Counted from the first letter of the stretch, positions 24,911 to 31,510 are shown. The stretch is 37,951 bases of DNA from a virus (IMGVR_UViG_3300025030_000266:1-37951); one strand, 5' to 3'. Made by a program: numbers and translations. Notes: generated by a model not told the origin, from the letters alone.

Positions 24911-25255
24911 TTAGGTCTTCAGGTCAACCTCTTTACGCTCCGACCGGCTCTTGATGAACCATTCGATGCCGGCCTGCGCCTGGAGGTGGAGCTCATCGAG
25001 CGCGGCCTTCGCCTGCTCCAGGGCTTGGTCCGGAAGGCCGTAGCCGATCATGGTGTGGGCGCCGCCGCCGATCTGCAGCCACAACGCGCAGCGGCCGCCG
25101 TCCATGCCTTGGCAGTAGACTTTCTGGCCAGGGAACATCCTGGCGAGGTCAAGGGTTTCTTTGCTCAGCTCTACATCGTGCTCTTTGATAAACTCGGCAA
25201 GTGCTGTCATTGTCATCCCTTTTCCGGCGGCTTTTGCGTTTTCATTATCCGCCAT
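24911..25255 (-). CDS. Unknown protein, last gene before the late region
   Basis: 114 residues if started at ATG 25255. ATG 25216 or 25210 (SD AAAAGGG) is a better-supported start and would shorten it by 13-15 residues. A helical N-terminus (LAEFIKEHDVELSKETLDLARM) is followed by a strand-rich middle (KVYCQGMDGGRCALWLQIGGGAHTMIGYG) and a C-terminal helix. I do not recognise the family. It closes the middle operon before the terminator. Confidence 0.65.
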   Translation of the reverse strand: MADNENAKAAGKGMTMTALAEFIKEHDVELSKETLDLARMFPGQKVYCQGMDGGRCALWLQIGGGAHTMIGYGLPDQALEQAKAALDELHLQAQAGIEWFIKSRSERKEVDLKT

Positions 25256-25342
25256 AAAAGCGGGTGATGGTGCGGGTTTGCGGGCTGATCGCCCTCGGCT
25301 GCTATCCCGCCATGTGGCGGGATACTCACAAGTTAAACCGTC

Positions 25343-25531
25343 CTATGCCCTCGGGTTATCCCCTGGGGGGCGAGGCGGATTCCTCGGTCCGAGAGACAGA
25401 GTCTTATCAACTATCAGCTGATCGATGATTGCCCTGTCCCGCTTCGATAAGACCAGGAAGCCATTCTTCTTGCGTAACTGCTCGCGCCATTCATGCCACT
25501 CAGTAGGCGTGGTAGGCTTGTCTCCGCTCAT
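25343..25531 (-). CDS. Small unknown protein
   Basis: 62 residues. An N-terminal WHEWREQLRKKNGFLVLSKRDRAIIDQL helical part is followed by a Pro/Arg/Asn-rich tail (LGPRNPPRPPGDNPRA). The start overlaps the DUF551 stop by 4 nt (ATGA), which supports real translation. Function unknown. Confidence 0.6.
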   Translation of the reverse strand: MSGDKPTTPTEWHEWREQLRKKNGFLVLSKRDRAIIDQLIVDKTLSLGPRNPPRPPGDNPRA

Positions 25532-25788
25532 GACCGCACCTCTTTAACATGCCAGGGTGCATCATCCGGCCCGCCCGCCCACGACCCGCCGACAGGCCGG
25601 ACCAACTTAGCGCGGGTCCAGTGGGTGATAAACGCGCTGGTTTCCTGCTGCCACCCGCCGCAATTCGGAGATTTCCAGCCACCGAAACGTTTATCTTTGA
25701 CGACCTGCCGGATAGCGCCGCCAATCATGTAGACCGTGACCTCTGTGCCTTCTTTGGGAAGCCTGTCTTCTACGCTGATCCATTTCAT
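25528..25788 (-). CDS. DUF551 family protein
   Basis: 86 residues. The opening MKWISVEDRLPKEGTEVTVY and the later GGWQQETSAFITHWTRAKL match DUF551, a small domain common in phage accessory regions and of unknown function. Four-nucleotide overlaps with both neighbours place it in a coupled operon. Confidence 0.85.
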   Translation of the reverse strand: MKWISVEDRLPKEGTEVTVYMIGGAIRQVVKDKRFGGWKSPNCGGWQQETSAFITHWTRAKLVRPVGGSWAGGPDDAPWHVKEVRS

Positions 25789-26144
25789 GGCCGCACCGCC
25801 TCTGCCAGAGCTGACTTGGCAATGTCGAACATGCGACCGTCTTGTGGGAAATTGCTCCCGCTTTCGCCGGCATCGATTATTTGTTGTAGCGCAGCCTTCA
25901 GCCGCTCCACCTCGGCCACCGACTGTTGGTAGGAGTTGCCACGATCAACAGCCTGGACGCGGTGGCATTCGCAATCCACCTTAAGCTGCCTCACCCCGGC
26001 CTGAAGTTGCTCCACCGTTTTCCACTCGGCGGAAGACGACCAAGCCCCGCATTCAGGGCATTTTATCTGCAAGCTGTTTTCGTAGACATGCTGCGGATCA
26101 AAGGTCACCTTGCTGCATGTCGGGCAAATCAACGTTTTTGCCAT
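25785..26144 (-). CDS. Zinc-ribbon plus coiled-coil protein, unknown role
   Basis: 119 residues from ATG 26144 (SD AAGGAGGAGGG). An N-terminal zinc ribbon ICPTCSKVTF...IKCPECGAW is followed by a coiled coil (about residues 45-90). The C-terminal motif IIDAGESGSNFPQDGRMFDIAKSALAEA also occurs in small phage accessory proteins. A GCGGG/CCCGC hairpin with TGTTAAA in the loop lies just before the SD. Confidence 0.7.
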   Translation of the reverse strand: MAKTLICPTCSKVTFDPQHVYENSLQIKCPECGAWSSSAEWKTVEQLQAGVRQLKVDCECHRVQAVDRGNSYQQSVAEVERLKAALQQIIDAGESGSNFPQDGRMFDIAKSALAEAVRP

Positions 26145-26201
26145 CCCTCCTCCTTGCGGGTTTAACACCCGCTCCACCGGCAAGCCGGTGAGCTAAATTC
26201 G

Positions 26202-26936
26202 TTAAGCAGCCGCTCCGACCGCCATTGCCTCCGCTTGGCCTTCCATGATCCGCTTCGCCGCCTCGTTGACCATGTGGAGGCGAACCATCAAGCTTTCTCT
26301 CGGCTTCTCAAAGTCAGGAGCATCGCACCAGTCGAAGTCCACGCCATCCAGATCATGAAGGCTGTAAGCCTCGTGGATCTCTGCCGTCCCGTCGGCCGCA
26401 TCCAGGGTGTTGTGACAGGCATAAAACCAATCCCAAAGGTCATCCCCAGCCTCAAGGCCGTACCATACGCGGTATACGAAGTCCTTCAGCCGCTCAAAAT
26501 CTTTGTGGCACGGGTCAGCGTCTTCAGTGAGCCAGTCCGGTATAGCGACCTTCCTCTCTCTCAGCTCGTCCAAATATTTGTCAGCCATGTACCTGATGAC
26601 GCATTTCGCTACCCACTCAAAGTAGCGCTCACGGTTCAGCTCCTTCTCTTTGCAAGAAGCCTCCAGTTTCGAGTGGATGTAGTAGCCCACGTCGTTTCCG
26701 GCCAGAAAGGGCATTCCGTAGTTGCTGCCGACGTTGAAGGTGAGACCGTCGATGTCTCCGACCACGGCGATCCCCATCCGGGTGATGCAGATAGTAAAGG
26801 CGTAGCAGCTCGAACCGGGACGGGAGCACTCCCACACCTCGCTGCCACCTTCACCCCAGGAGGCCAATTGCTTGAACTGGTGATCCTTCAGGTTCTCCTT
26901 TGCTTCCTTTATCCAGCGTTCCGAATCCTTGCTCAT
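26202..26936 (-). CDS. Unknown protein, 244 residues
   Basis: Start at ATG 26936 (SD TTAGGAGGGA). The open frame extends further upstream, but the AT-rich stretch there is non-coding in character. It has a mixed alpha/beta composition with aromatic-rich motifs (VWYGLEAGDDLWDWFYACHN) and an acidic patch (HDLDGVDFDWCDAPDF). No family is recognised, and no membrane segment or nucleotide-binding motif is visible. Confidence 0.65.
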   Translation of the reverse strand: MSKDSERWIKEAKENLKDHQFKQLASWGEGGSEVWECSRPGSSCYAFTICITRMGIAVVGDIDGLTFNVGSNYGMPFLAGNDVGYYIHSKLEASCKEKELNRERYFEWVAKCVIRYMADKYLDELRERKVAIPDWLTEDADPCHKDFERLKDFVYRVWYGLEAGDDLWDWFYACHNTLDAADGTAEIHEAYSLHDLDGVDFDWCDAPDFEKPRESLMVRLHMVNEAAKRIMEGQAEAMAVGAAA

Positions 26937-27001
26937 AATCCCTCCTAAGATGCGCTGCTTAACCCCTCGCTCGTCCGCTGGCGCGGCCAGCTCGAAAACC
27001 G

Positions 27002-27017
27002 TTATGTCTTGACATAA
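27002..27017. promoter_or_regulatory. Operator-like palindrome in AT-rich spacer
   Basis: TTATGTC-TT-GACATAA is a perfect 7-bp inverted repeat with a 2-nt centre. It overlaps TTGACA (27009-27014), a plus-strand -35-like hexamer, and sits in the most AT-rich stretch of the middle region. On the minus strand, TATAAA (27024-27029) could be a -10 box for the genes from 26936 leftward. Confidence 0.45.
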
Positions 27018-27071
27018 AAATAATTTATAGTTAATTTGCAATTTCCAACACTCAGTCAGGAGAACGTTTCA

Positions 27072-27167
27072 ATGAGCAAATCTGATTACCTGATTATTCT
27101 TTTAGCGTTTTTGCCGTTGTTCATCATTGGTATCACGCTGATCATTACCGGCATAAAGGGTTGTTAG
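27072..27167 (+). CDS. 31-residue membrane peptide on the plus strand
   Basis: MSKSDYLIILLAFLPLFIIG begins it, and the remainder ends GIKGC, so nearly the whole peptide is one hydrophobic segment. It has SD CAGGAG 9 nt upstream and a possible promoter at 27009. It is the only likely plus-strand gene in the whole 35-kb minus-strand block. Its stop overlaps the stop of a small minus-strand gene. It could be a small toxin or a membrane regulator; no family is recognised. Confidence 0.5.
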   Translation: MSKSDYLIILLAFLPLFIIGITLIITGIKGC

Positions 27168-27319
27168 GCCGACTCCAGCCGGGCATATGCGTCCCGCTCC
27201 AGCCGGAACAATTGACGTGCTATTTTCAGCGCATGACGTTCATCTCTGGCCGCACAGACACACATAAACTGCTTGGCTGTCGCTGACGGGTAAACCAGAT
27301 AGCGGCGCGTTGCTCTCAT
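27164..27319 (-). CDS. Small basic protein, 51 residues
   Basis: MRATRRYLVYPSATAKQFMC starts it, and the later part DERHALKIARQLFRLERDAY is helical and basic. It overlaps the upstream mini-ORF by 4 nt (ATGA) and is convergent with the plus-strand membrane peptide, sharing 3 nt. Function unknown. Confidence 0.5.
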   Translation of the reverse strand: MRATRRYLVYPSATAKQFMCVCAARDERHALKIARQLFRLERDAYARLESA

Positions 27320-27375
27320 AGCTTCACCGCCACAGCTGCCAGAGCCTTCTTGCGGGGCCGCAATTCATAGAGCAT
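27316..27375 (-). CDS. Possible 19-residue coupled peptide
   Basis: MLYELRPRKKALAAVAVKL begins 1 nt after the TGA of the preceding gene and ends in an ATGA overlap with the next. Its layout fits translational coupling, but at 19 codons chance cannot be ruled out. Confidence 0.25.
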   Translation of the reverse strand: MLYELRPRKKALAAVAVKL

Positions 27376-27376
27376 G

Positions 27377-27724
27377 TCAAACCTCGTAGGTCCCGGCGTT
27401 GTCCAATTCAGACTCGTAGGCCACCGTTATCATCGTGCCGATCTCTGCGGCAGAAGCGGCGTCCACTTTGTACGTGCCGTCGGCCTGTTTGAAATACCGG
27501 CCATACCCCTCTATGTCGCGACGGAATGACTTGGCCTCGCTGTCCCACCTGTCGTGTTCGTTGTGGAAACACAATGACAGGTGTTCCGCCACCTCCTGGA
27601 GGTCATCGAGCCTGTAGAAGACGGTTTTCCACTCCCCGTCAATGAAGTAGGCTTTCGCCGCCTCTGGATTCTCAAACTCCACGTCGATTTCCATTTCATA
27701 GGTACACCGCAACTTCTTGGCCAT
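27377..27724 (-). CDS. Unknown acidic protein
   Basis: 115 residues from ATG 27724 with SD AAAGGAGAGAGG. Beta strands in the N-terminal half (KLRCTYEMEIDVEF) precede helices (LQEVAEHLSLCFHNEHDRWDS) and a Gly/Tyr-rich turn region (IEGYGRYFKQADGTYKVD). Family not recognised. Confidence 0.65.
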   Translation of the reverse strand: MAKKLRCTYEMEIDVEFENPEAAKAYFIDGEWKTVFYRLDDLQEVAEHLSLCFHNEHDRWDSEAKSFRRDIEGYGRYFKQADGTYKVDAASAAEIGTMITVAYESELDNAGTYEV

Positions 27725-27744
27725 TGCCTCTCTCCTTTTTTGGT

Positions 27745-27921
27745 TTAAACCCAAATTGACGCGAACATTGAAACAACTAACGTGATGGAATCCACAATCA
27801 CAATTAGACCCAAGATGCCCTTCAGCCAATCAGGGTATCTGTCAGTGTCACCCTCAATCTGGCAGGCCAATATCAACAGAAGCATTACCACTGCACTCGT
27901 TGCAAAAACTCTGTACCACAT
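27745..27921 (-). CDS. Small two-helix membrane protein
   Basis: 58 residues from ATG 27921 (SD GGGAGG). Two hydrophobic segments (about residues 5-20 and 36-57) are joined by a charged loop (EGDTDRYPDW). It directly follows the Mor/C gene. The small size and two membrane segments are compatible with an accessory holin or antiholin, but nothing specific shows this. Confidence 0.6.
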   Translation of the reverse strand: MWYRVFATSAVVMLLLILACQIEGDTDRYPDWLKGILGLIVIVDSITLVVSMFASIWV

Positions 27922-28003
27922 CGCATATCCTCCCACGGGTTTAACCCCTCGTTCGTGCTGTGCCCACAACTCGATTCCGGCCATTCACTCGGTCACCTCC
28001 ATG

Positions 28004-28357
28004 TCACCCTGCCTCTGCCAGGTAGCTGTCAAACAGCCCGGCCTGGTCGCGCTTCTCGGCGATCGGCCGGATGATCCGGATACGGTTGCGAACCTGCCGG
28101 CCGGTGAGTTCGAACGCCTGACCCACTTCGTCATAGTTCGAACCGTTGAACATCTCCCACATCTTCCAGTCGCGCTCCTCCAGCTGGTCCGAGTTGGGGA
28201 TGTAGATCCCCTCGCAACCGCCCCATTTCTTCCGGATGGTGCCGACTACGCAGAAAGCGATTGAGTTGGCCTCGGCTCGCGGCATGCCGATCTCTTTGAC
28301 CAGGTCCTCCAGGATGTGCTCCCGGATCTCCGTGAGTGTGGTGCTCTGTTTTGGCAT
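28004..28357 (-). CDS. Mor/C family transcription activator
   Basis: 117 residues from ATG 28357, overlapping the GemA stop (TAATG). The block KWGGCEGIYIPNSDQLEERD, then KMWEMFNGSNYDEVGQAFEL and a helix-turn-helix TGRQVRNRIRIIRP, matches Mu Mor and C, including the GG-x-x-YIP and FNG motifs. These proteins bind as dimers to interrupted palindromes upstream of -10 boxes and recruit RNA polymerase. Only one such gene is seen here, where Mu has two (Mor, then C). It is the obvious candidate to act on the three late palindromes. Confidence 0.92.
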   Translation of the reverse strand: MPKQSTTLTEIREHILEDLVKEIGMPRAEANSIAFCVVGTIRKKWGGCEGIYIPNSDQLEERDWKMWEMFNGSNYDEVGQAFELTGRQVRNRIRIIRPIAEKRDQAGLFDSYLAEAG

Positions 28358-28866
28358 TATCGTGCTCCGCTCAGGTCCCAGTTTTCCTTCTGGGCCTTCT
28401 TTGTAAGGGCGGTGATGATGCGGAAGAGATCCTTGGCCGGGACCCACTGTACCTTGTCCGCCAGCCGCATCTGTTTGGCGATACCGTCTGCGTACGCCCA
28501 GGACAAGCCGCCGATCGTCAACAGCGCTTCGATCTTGCCCAGCTGCGCGTCACGGGACTCGCCGGGGGTGTCCATGTTCGTGGGCCGGTTCGGATAGCCC
28601 TTCTTGGTCCAGGTGCCTTTCTTCTTGGGCACTGCCTCGCCGGCCAGCTCGGTCAGCTGCTCGATCAGGGTGATCCGCTCGGCCGGCGTCAACTCTTTCG
28701 AGGACTCGCAGCGGCCTTTGCTGATGATGCTGATGGTGTCCCGGTAGTTTTCGTCGGAGTACTCCGGCCGGGCCTTCTTGACGTTGCCCAGGAGCGCATG
28801 AATCCGGGAGCGATCGCTATTCCACTGCTGCTCGGGAGTCCGCTTTTTAAAATTTGTTGAAGCCAT
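28357..28866 (-). CDS. gemA: GemA, Mu gp16 (DUF1018) family
   Basis: 169 residues. The pattern DRSRIHALLGNVKKARPEYSD near the N-terminus and the C-terminal LTIGGLSWAYADGIAKQMRLADKVQWV fit the DUF1018/GemA family. In Mu, GemA modulates host gene expression and DNA topology. It directly precedes the Mor/C gene, as in Mu. Confidence 0.9.
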   Translation of the reverse strand: MASTNFKKRTPEQQWNSDRSRIHALLGNVKKARPEYSDENYRDTISIISKGRCESSKELTPAERITLIEQLTELAGEAVPKKKGTWTKKGYPNRPTNMDTPGESRDAQLGKIEALLTIGGLSWAYADGIAKQMRLADKVQWVPAKDLFRIITALTKKAQKENWDLSGAR

Positions 28867-28869
28867 GGT

Positions 28870-29028
28870 TTAACCCCCGTTTAACTGGTCTTGCAGCCGT
28901 TGCCCTGGCACATTGGTGCCACATTTATCCGGGTAGTCGCAGCACCACTGCTTTGCCTCTGCTTCGTCGTTAAAAACACATGCCCGAAACATTTCCGAGC
29001 ATATTTCTTCGTCCTTTTTACGCTCCAT
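28870..29028 (-). CDS. Small Cys-rich protein, 52 residues
   Basis: ATG 29028 is preceded by GGAGGTGATCC, an almost perfect SD. The product (MERKKDEEICSEMF, then CVFNDEAEAKQWCCDYPDKC) has five Cys residues that could bind metal. The stop TAA is part of a GGGGTTAAAC motif just before gemA. No family recognised. Confidence 0.65.
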   Translation of the reverse strand: MERKKDEEICSEMFRACVFNDEAEAKQWCCDYPDKCGTNVPGQRLQDQLNGG

Positions 29029-29129
29029 GGATCACCTCCCCGCCCCTGCAACCGCTCTGGATACCCATGTTCTGTCCCGCAACAGATGAATTGATGGTGA
29101 TGAGCAGCTGCAGGGGCTGGTTTTGTTTG

Positions 29130-29210
29130 CTACCTCGATGCAAGCCAGCTGATGAACCAGCCGACAACTATTGCCAAACTCAATGGTAAAGCTACGATTG
29201 TCCAGTCCAC
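29130..29210 (-). CDS. Possible 26-residue membrane peptide (GTG start)
   Basis: GTG 29210 follows GAAGGGGGGACC and overlaps the end of the repeat gene. The product (VDWTIVALPLSLAIVVGWFI and a short basic end) is a single hydrophobic helix. Size and composition suggest a membrane micropeptide, with chance still possible. Confidence 0.4.
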   Translation of the reverse strand: MDWTIVALPLSLAIVVGWFISWLASR

Positions 29211-29728
29211 GGTCCCCCCTTCAAGATCTGCCTCGCTGCCGCGCAATGGTACTTCTCCGCCATGATCTGCAGGATTTGGAGCGTTACCGCGTCAAGCGTC
29301 GGCGTCTCTGACCTGACCTGACCTGACCTGACCTGACCTGACCTGACCTGACCTGACCTGACCTGACCTGACCTGACCTGACCTGACCTGACCTGACCTG
29401 ACTGGCTTTGGTCCGCTTTAGGCGGCTCAAGCGGGTAGGTCCGGGTATCTCGCCAGGGGCTGTTCGGGTTGTCACCCTTGCCCCGCTTGGCGCGCTTGAC
29501 CAGCTTCTCGGCCTTGTTATCCGGCCGCTCCTGGATGCACTTGCTGCAGGAGTAGAGAGCCTGTCCTCTGTTGATCTCGCACTGTCGCGGCGTGATCCGC
29601 GCGCCGAGCAGTTCGCAGCCGAAGAGATTGGCGGCCGCCATGAAGCGCTCGATGTCGCTTTCCGGCGCTCGCGCCTTGTCGGGTGCCGGGCGGGTGTCGA
29701 CATAGTAGGGTAGCGTCACCGTTCTCAT
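29192..29728 (-). CDS. Unknown Cys protein with pentapeptide microsatellite
   Basis: 178 residues from ATG 29728 (SD GGGGAG, ATGA overlap with the upstream gene). The N-terminal ~110 residues include CELLGARITPRQCEINRGQ and YSCSKC, which could form a zinc site. Then comes SGQVR repeated six times, encoded by 18 exact 5-bp units. A ~39-residue C-terminus (ETPTLDAVTLQILQIMAEKY onward) follows. A gain or loss of one unit changes the frame after the repeat: one frame ends after RRRRLTR, the other after a few residues. The repeat itself encodes the same pentapeptide in all frames. Function unknown. Confidence 0.75.
   Translation of the reverse strand: MRTVTLPYYVDTRPAPDKARAPESDIERFMAAANLFGCELLGARITPRQCEINRGQALYSCSKCIQERPDNKAEKLVKRAKRGKGDNPNSPWRDTRTYPLEPPKADQSQSGQVRSGQVRSGQVRSGQVRSGQVRSGQVRSETPTLDAVTLQILQIMAEKYHCAAARQILKGGPWTGQS
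29308..29402 (-). repeat. Pentanucleotide tandem repeat, 18 units
   Basis: 18 exact copies of ACCTG (plus strand, 29311-29400) with partial units at both ends. It lies inside a coding region. A 5-bp unit is not a multiple of 3, so slippage changes the reading frame. Confidence 0.97.
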
Positions 29729-29958
29729 AACAGACTCCCCTGGGCTCCTTTGCCCGGCGCCACTGGCACGGTGACGATCTCCTGGGAGATGATCTTCGCC
29801 CAATGGCGGCACTGAGGACAGACGACAGCGTTGTAATACCCGGTGACAGCCGCGCCAGACTCCGACTGATTCTTGTTCAGCTTTTTCTTCTGCTGAAATC
29901 TGCCGTGATAGCTGCACACGGCTACGACCTCAACGTGACTTTTCGATTTGCCCTTCAT
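29725..29958 (-). CDS. Small zinc-binding-like protein
   Basis: 77 residues from ATG 29958 (GAGG 9 nt upstream); an alternative start at 29991 adds 11 residues but has a weaker SD. CSYHGRF and CPQCRHW make a C-x2-H / C-x2-C pair likely to hold one zinc. The middle is Lys/Gln/Asn-rich. Unknown role. Confidence 0.62.
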   Translation of the reverse strand: MKGKSKSHVEVVAVCSYHGRFQQKKKLNKNQSESGAAVTGYYNAVVCPQCRHWAKIISQEIVTVPVAPGKGAQGSLL

Positions 29959-30058
29959 ATCGGTTGACCTCATCTCCCCGCGGCTGCTCATCAGACCCCG
30001 GCCGCCACGCCGGGATGACGATCATTTTGTCGACGCCGGCAAAATGATCGTTTCGCAT
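29930..30058 (-). CDS. Small protein, 42 residues
   Basis: ATG 30058 lies just after the previous stop, with AGGAGG 8 nt upstream inside the preceding gene end. The product starts MRNDHFAGVDKMIVIPAWRP and ends highly charged. It overlaps the next gene by 29 nt. An 11-bp inverted repeat falls in its first codons. Confidence 0.45.
   Translation of the reverse strand: MRNDHFAGVDKMIVIPAWRPGSDEQPRGDEVNRYEGQIEKSR
30019..30050. repeat. 11-bp perfect inverted repeat
   Basis: CGATCATTTTG and CAAAATGATCG flank a 10-nt centre that contains GTCGAC and GCCGG. It lies in the first codons of a small gene. It could be an operator or a translation-blocking hairpin. Confidence 0.6.
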
Positions 30059-30060
30059 CT

Positions 30061-30294
30061 TTAATCCTCCTGGCTTTTGATGGCCGATACCTTGTCCAGG
30101 GCGTAGCAGCCGGAAAGGCCTTCGACCCAGATGACGGGGGTGTGACCTTCTAAGACCCTGGCTGGGCTGATCGTCCTGGTGTGAAAGTCCTGGTTGCCGC
30201 GTTTCACGACAACGGCGACGCCGATCGCGTGCTTGGCGTTCCAGTCGTCTATTACCTGCTGCAGCTGCTGCAGGGTGGGCTGTTTCCGGGCCAT
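30061..30294 (-). CDS. Small unknown protein
   Basis: 77 residues from ATG 30294 with SD AGGAGGAGG. A helical start (TLQQLQQVIDDWNAKHA) is followed by strands (IGVAVVVKRGNQDFHTRT) and the motif VLEGHTPVIWVEGLSGCYALDKV. It overlaps its upstream neighbour (TAATG). Family not recognised. Confidence 0.65.
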   Translation of the reverse strand: MARKQPTLQQLQQVIDDWNAKHAIGVAVVVKRGNQDFHTRTISPARVLEGHTPVIWVEGLSGCYALDKVSAIKSQED

Positions 30295-30425
30295 TACCTC
30301 CTCCTGTCTGCAGCCGCAACCGCTGGCGCCAGGACGGCTTCGCAGCTGTTGCAGGCGATAAAAACCAGACCGGGGATGCCCCGGTCTGTTCTGTTGTCAG
30401 TTGACCCGCATTTCGGGCATGTCAT
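30294..30425 (-). CDS. 43-residue zinc-ribbon miniprotein
   Basis: MTCPKCGSTDNRTDRG begins it, then IACNSCEAV: two C-x2-C pairs in a minimal zinc ribbon. ATG 30425 has SD TAGGAGGCCTCC 9 nt after the DUF3164 stop. A terminator-like hairpin lies inside the gene between the two Cys pairs. Confidence 0.65.
   Translation of the reverse strand: MTCPKCGSTDNRTDRGIPGLVFIACNSCEAVLAPAVAAADRRR
30358..30387 (-). terminator. Terminator-like hairpin inside a small gene
   Basis: On the minus strand, CAGACCGGGG-CAT-CCCCGGTCTG (10-bp perfect stem, 3-nt loop) is followed by GTTTTTAT. It lies in the middle of the zinc-ribbon ORF, so it could act as a partial early terminator or attenuator. Confidence 0.65.
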
Positions 30426-30434
30426 GGAGGCCTC

Positions 30435-31061
30435 CTACAGCGCCGCTATGTCGAGCGGGATCGCGATGTAGGCGCCGGATTCGTTGCGTTCGTAGAGCCT
30501 CAGGTACTGCTTGCTGCCAACCACTCGCAGCGACTCATCTAACGCCTTCATGGCCATGCGCCAATCGTCGCTATCGAACTTGTAGCGCTTCACCTCCAGG
30601 AGCTTGCCGATGCTTACGCTCCCCTTGCCATTGGGTGCCAGGAGCTCATCCAGCAGCACGATCAGTTCGGGCTTAGCACCCTCCTTCCACACCTGGACGC
30701 ATTCCCGGATCTTCTCCAGACATGCCTGCAGCTCGGGGCCGACGCCGATCTTCTCGTTTACGGCTACCAGCAGCTTGTAGCCGCCGTTATAGGAGAAAAG
30801 CTGAACGTTCCCCTTCTCGCCGCCTTTTTTGACCTGGAACTCCTCGTTGATGGTGCCGAGCAACGCGTGGACGTCGCCGAAGGTGGTCTGCTTGAATTCG
30901 GCGATCGTCTCGCTCAGCGAGCGCCACTTTGCTGCCAGTTCGGTGACCAGGTCGTCGGTCATCTGCTCCACCGGCGAAATCAGGTGTTCCGGAACCAAGT
31001 GGCCCTTGCCGTTCTGGCGGAACCCCGCCGGTACTTCGATCGCTACCTGTGCTGTCTTCAT
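30435..31061 (-). CDS. DUF3164 protein from internal start
   Basis: In-frame ATG 31061 (MKTAQVAIEVPAGFRQNGKG) has its own SD GAAAGGAG, and the product has the normal DUF3164 length of 208 residues. Both this form and the full-length form may be made. Confidence 0.6.
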   Translation of the reverse strand: MKTAQVAIEVPAGFRQNGKGHLVPEHLISPVEQMTDDLVTELAAKWRSLSETIAEFKQTTFGDVHALLGTINEEFQVKKGGEKGNVQLFSYNGGYKLLVAVNEKIGVGPELQACLEKIRECVQVWKEGAKPELIVLLDELLAPNGKGSVSIGKLLEVKRYKFDSDDWRMAMKALDESLRVVGSKQYLRLYERNESGAYIAIPLDIAAL

Positions 31062-31325
31062 GCTTTTTTGCTCCTTTCGTGGTTGTGGTTTTGCCTCTGT
31101 TTGGCTCTTGCGAGCCGGGATATCCTTGCGCGCAGGCAATCTCTGCACCTGCAGCGCCGCCTCGAAACTCTGCCGGAACACGTCCGGATCGACCCCCTTG
31201 ATCTCCGCGTAGGCGTCGGTCAGGTCCATGTATGTCTGGGTCGCGGGGCCCACCAGGTAAGCCAGCCTGGGATCGGTCCCGATGCGCTTGATCATACCCT
31301 CCACTGCAATGTCCGCCTTGGTCAT
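30435..31325 (-). CDS. DUF3164 protein with extra N-terminal domain
   Basis: 296 residues from ATG 31325, which has a strong SD (AAGGAGG) and a 4-nt overlap upstream. Residues 1-88 make a separate helical unit (MTKADIAVEGMIKRIGTDPR, VDPDVFRQSFEAALQVQRL) with a Lys/Pro/Gln linker. Residues 89-296 are DUF3164, an early-region protein family of Mu-like phages. There is no stop between the parts. DUF3164 is usually ~200 residues, so this is a fusion or two products from one frame. Function unknown. Confidence 0.82.
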   Translation of the reverse strand: MTKADIAVEGMIKRIGTDPRLAYLVGPATQTYMDLTDAYAEIKGVDPDVFRQSFEAALQVQRLPARKDIPARKSQTEAKPQPRKEQKSMKTAQVAIEVPAGFRQNGKGHLVPEHLISPVEQMTDDLVTELAAKWRSLSETIAEFKQTTFGDVHALLGTINEEFQVKKGGEKGNVQLFSYNGGYKLLVAVNEKIGVGPELQACLEKIRECVQVWKEGAKPELIVLLDELLAPNGKGSVSIGKLLEVKRYKFDSDDWRMAMKALDESLRVVGSKQYLRLYERNESGAYIAIPLDIAAL

Positions 31326-31510
31326 GCAGCCCTCCTTGCCGTGGGCAAAAGCCCCAGCTGATCCATGCTTTTTTTAGCGGCCAAGTAGGTCTGGAACCTC
31401 TCCTGGCACTCCGTACAGCCGTTGTAATCGTGATCCGCGACGCCGTACTGGTCGCAGGCCCACTCCGGACCACAGCCCTGGAACTCGCCGCGCGCCGCCG
31501 CCGGGCTCAT
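31322..31510 (-). CDS. Small Cys protein
   Basis: 62 residues, with CGPEWACDQYG and GCTECQERF giving four Cys in two pairs. It overlaps both neighbours by 4 nt (ATGA), which is the main support for translation. Function unknown. Confidence 0.65.
   Translation of the reverse strand: MSPAAARGEFQGCGPEWACDQYGVADHDYNGCTECQERFQTYLAAKKSMDQLGLLPTARRAA

Noticed and set aside
27059-27072. A fourth late operator
   Set aside because: Only 10 of 14 palindrome bases match, and the nearest -10-like box (TATAAA) is 29 rather than 24 bp away. The sequence also serves as the SD region of the small plus-strand ORF.
29308-29402. CRISPR-like array
   Set aside because: A simple 5-bp tandem repeat without spacers.
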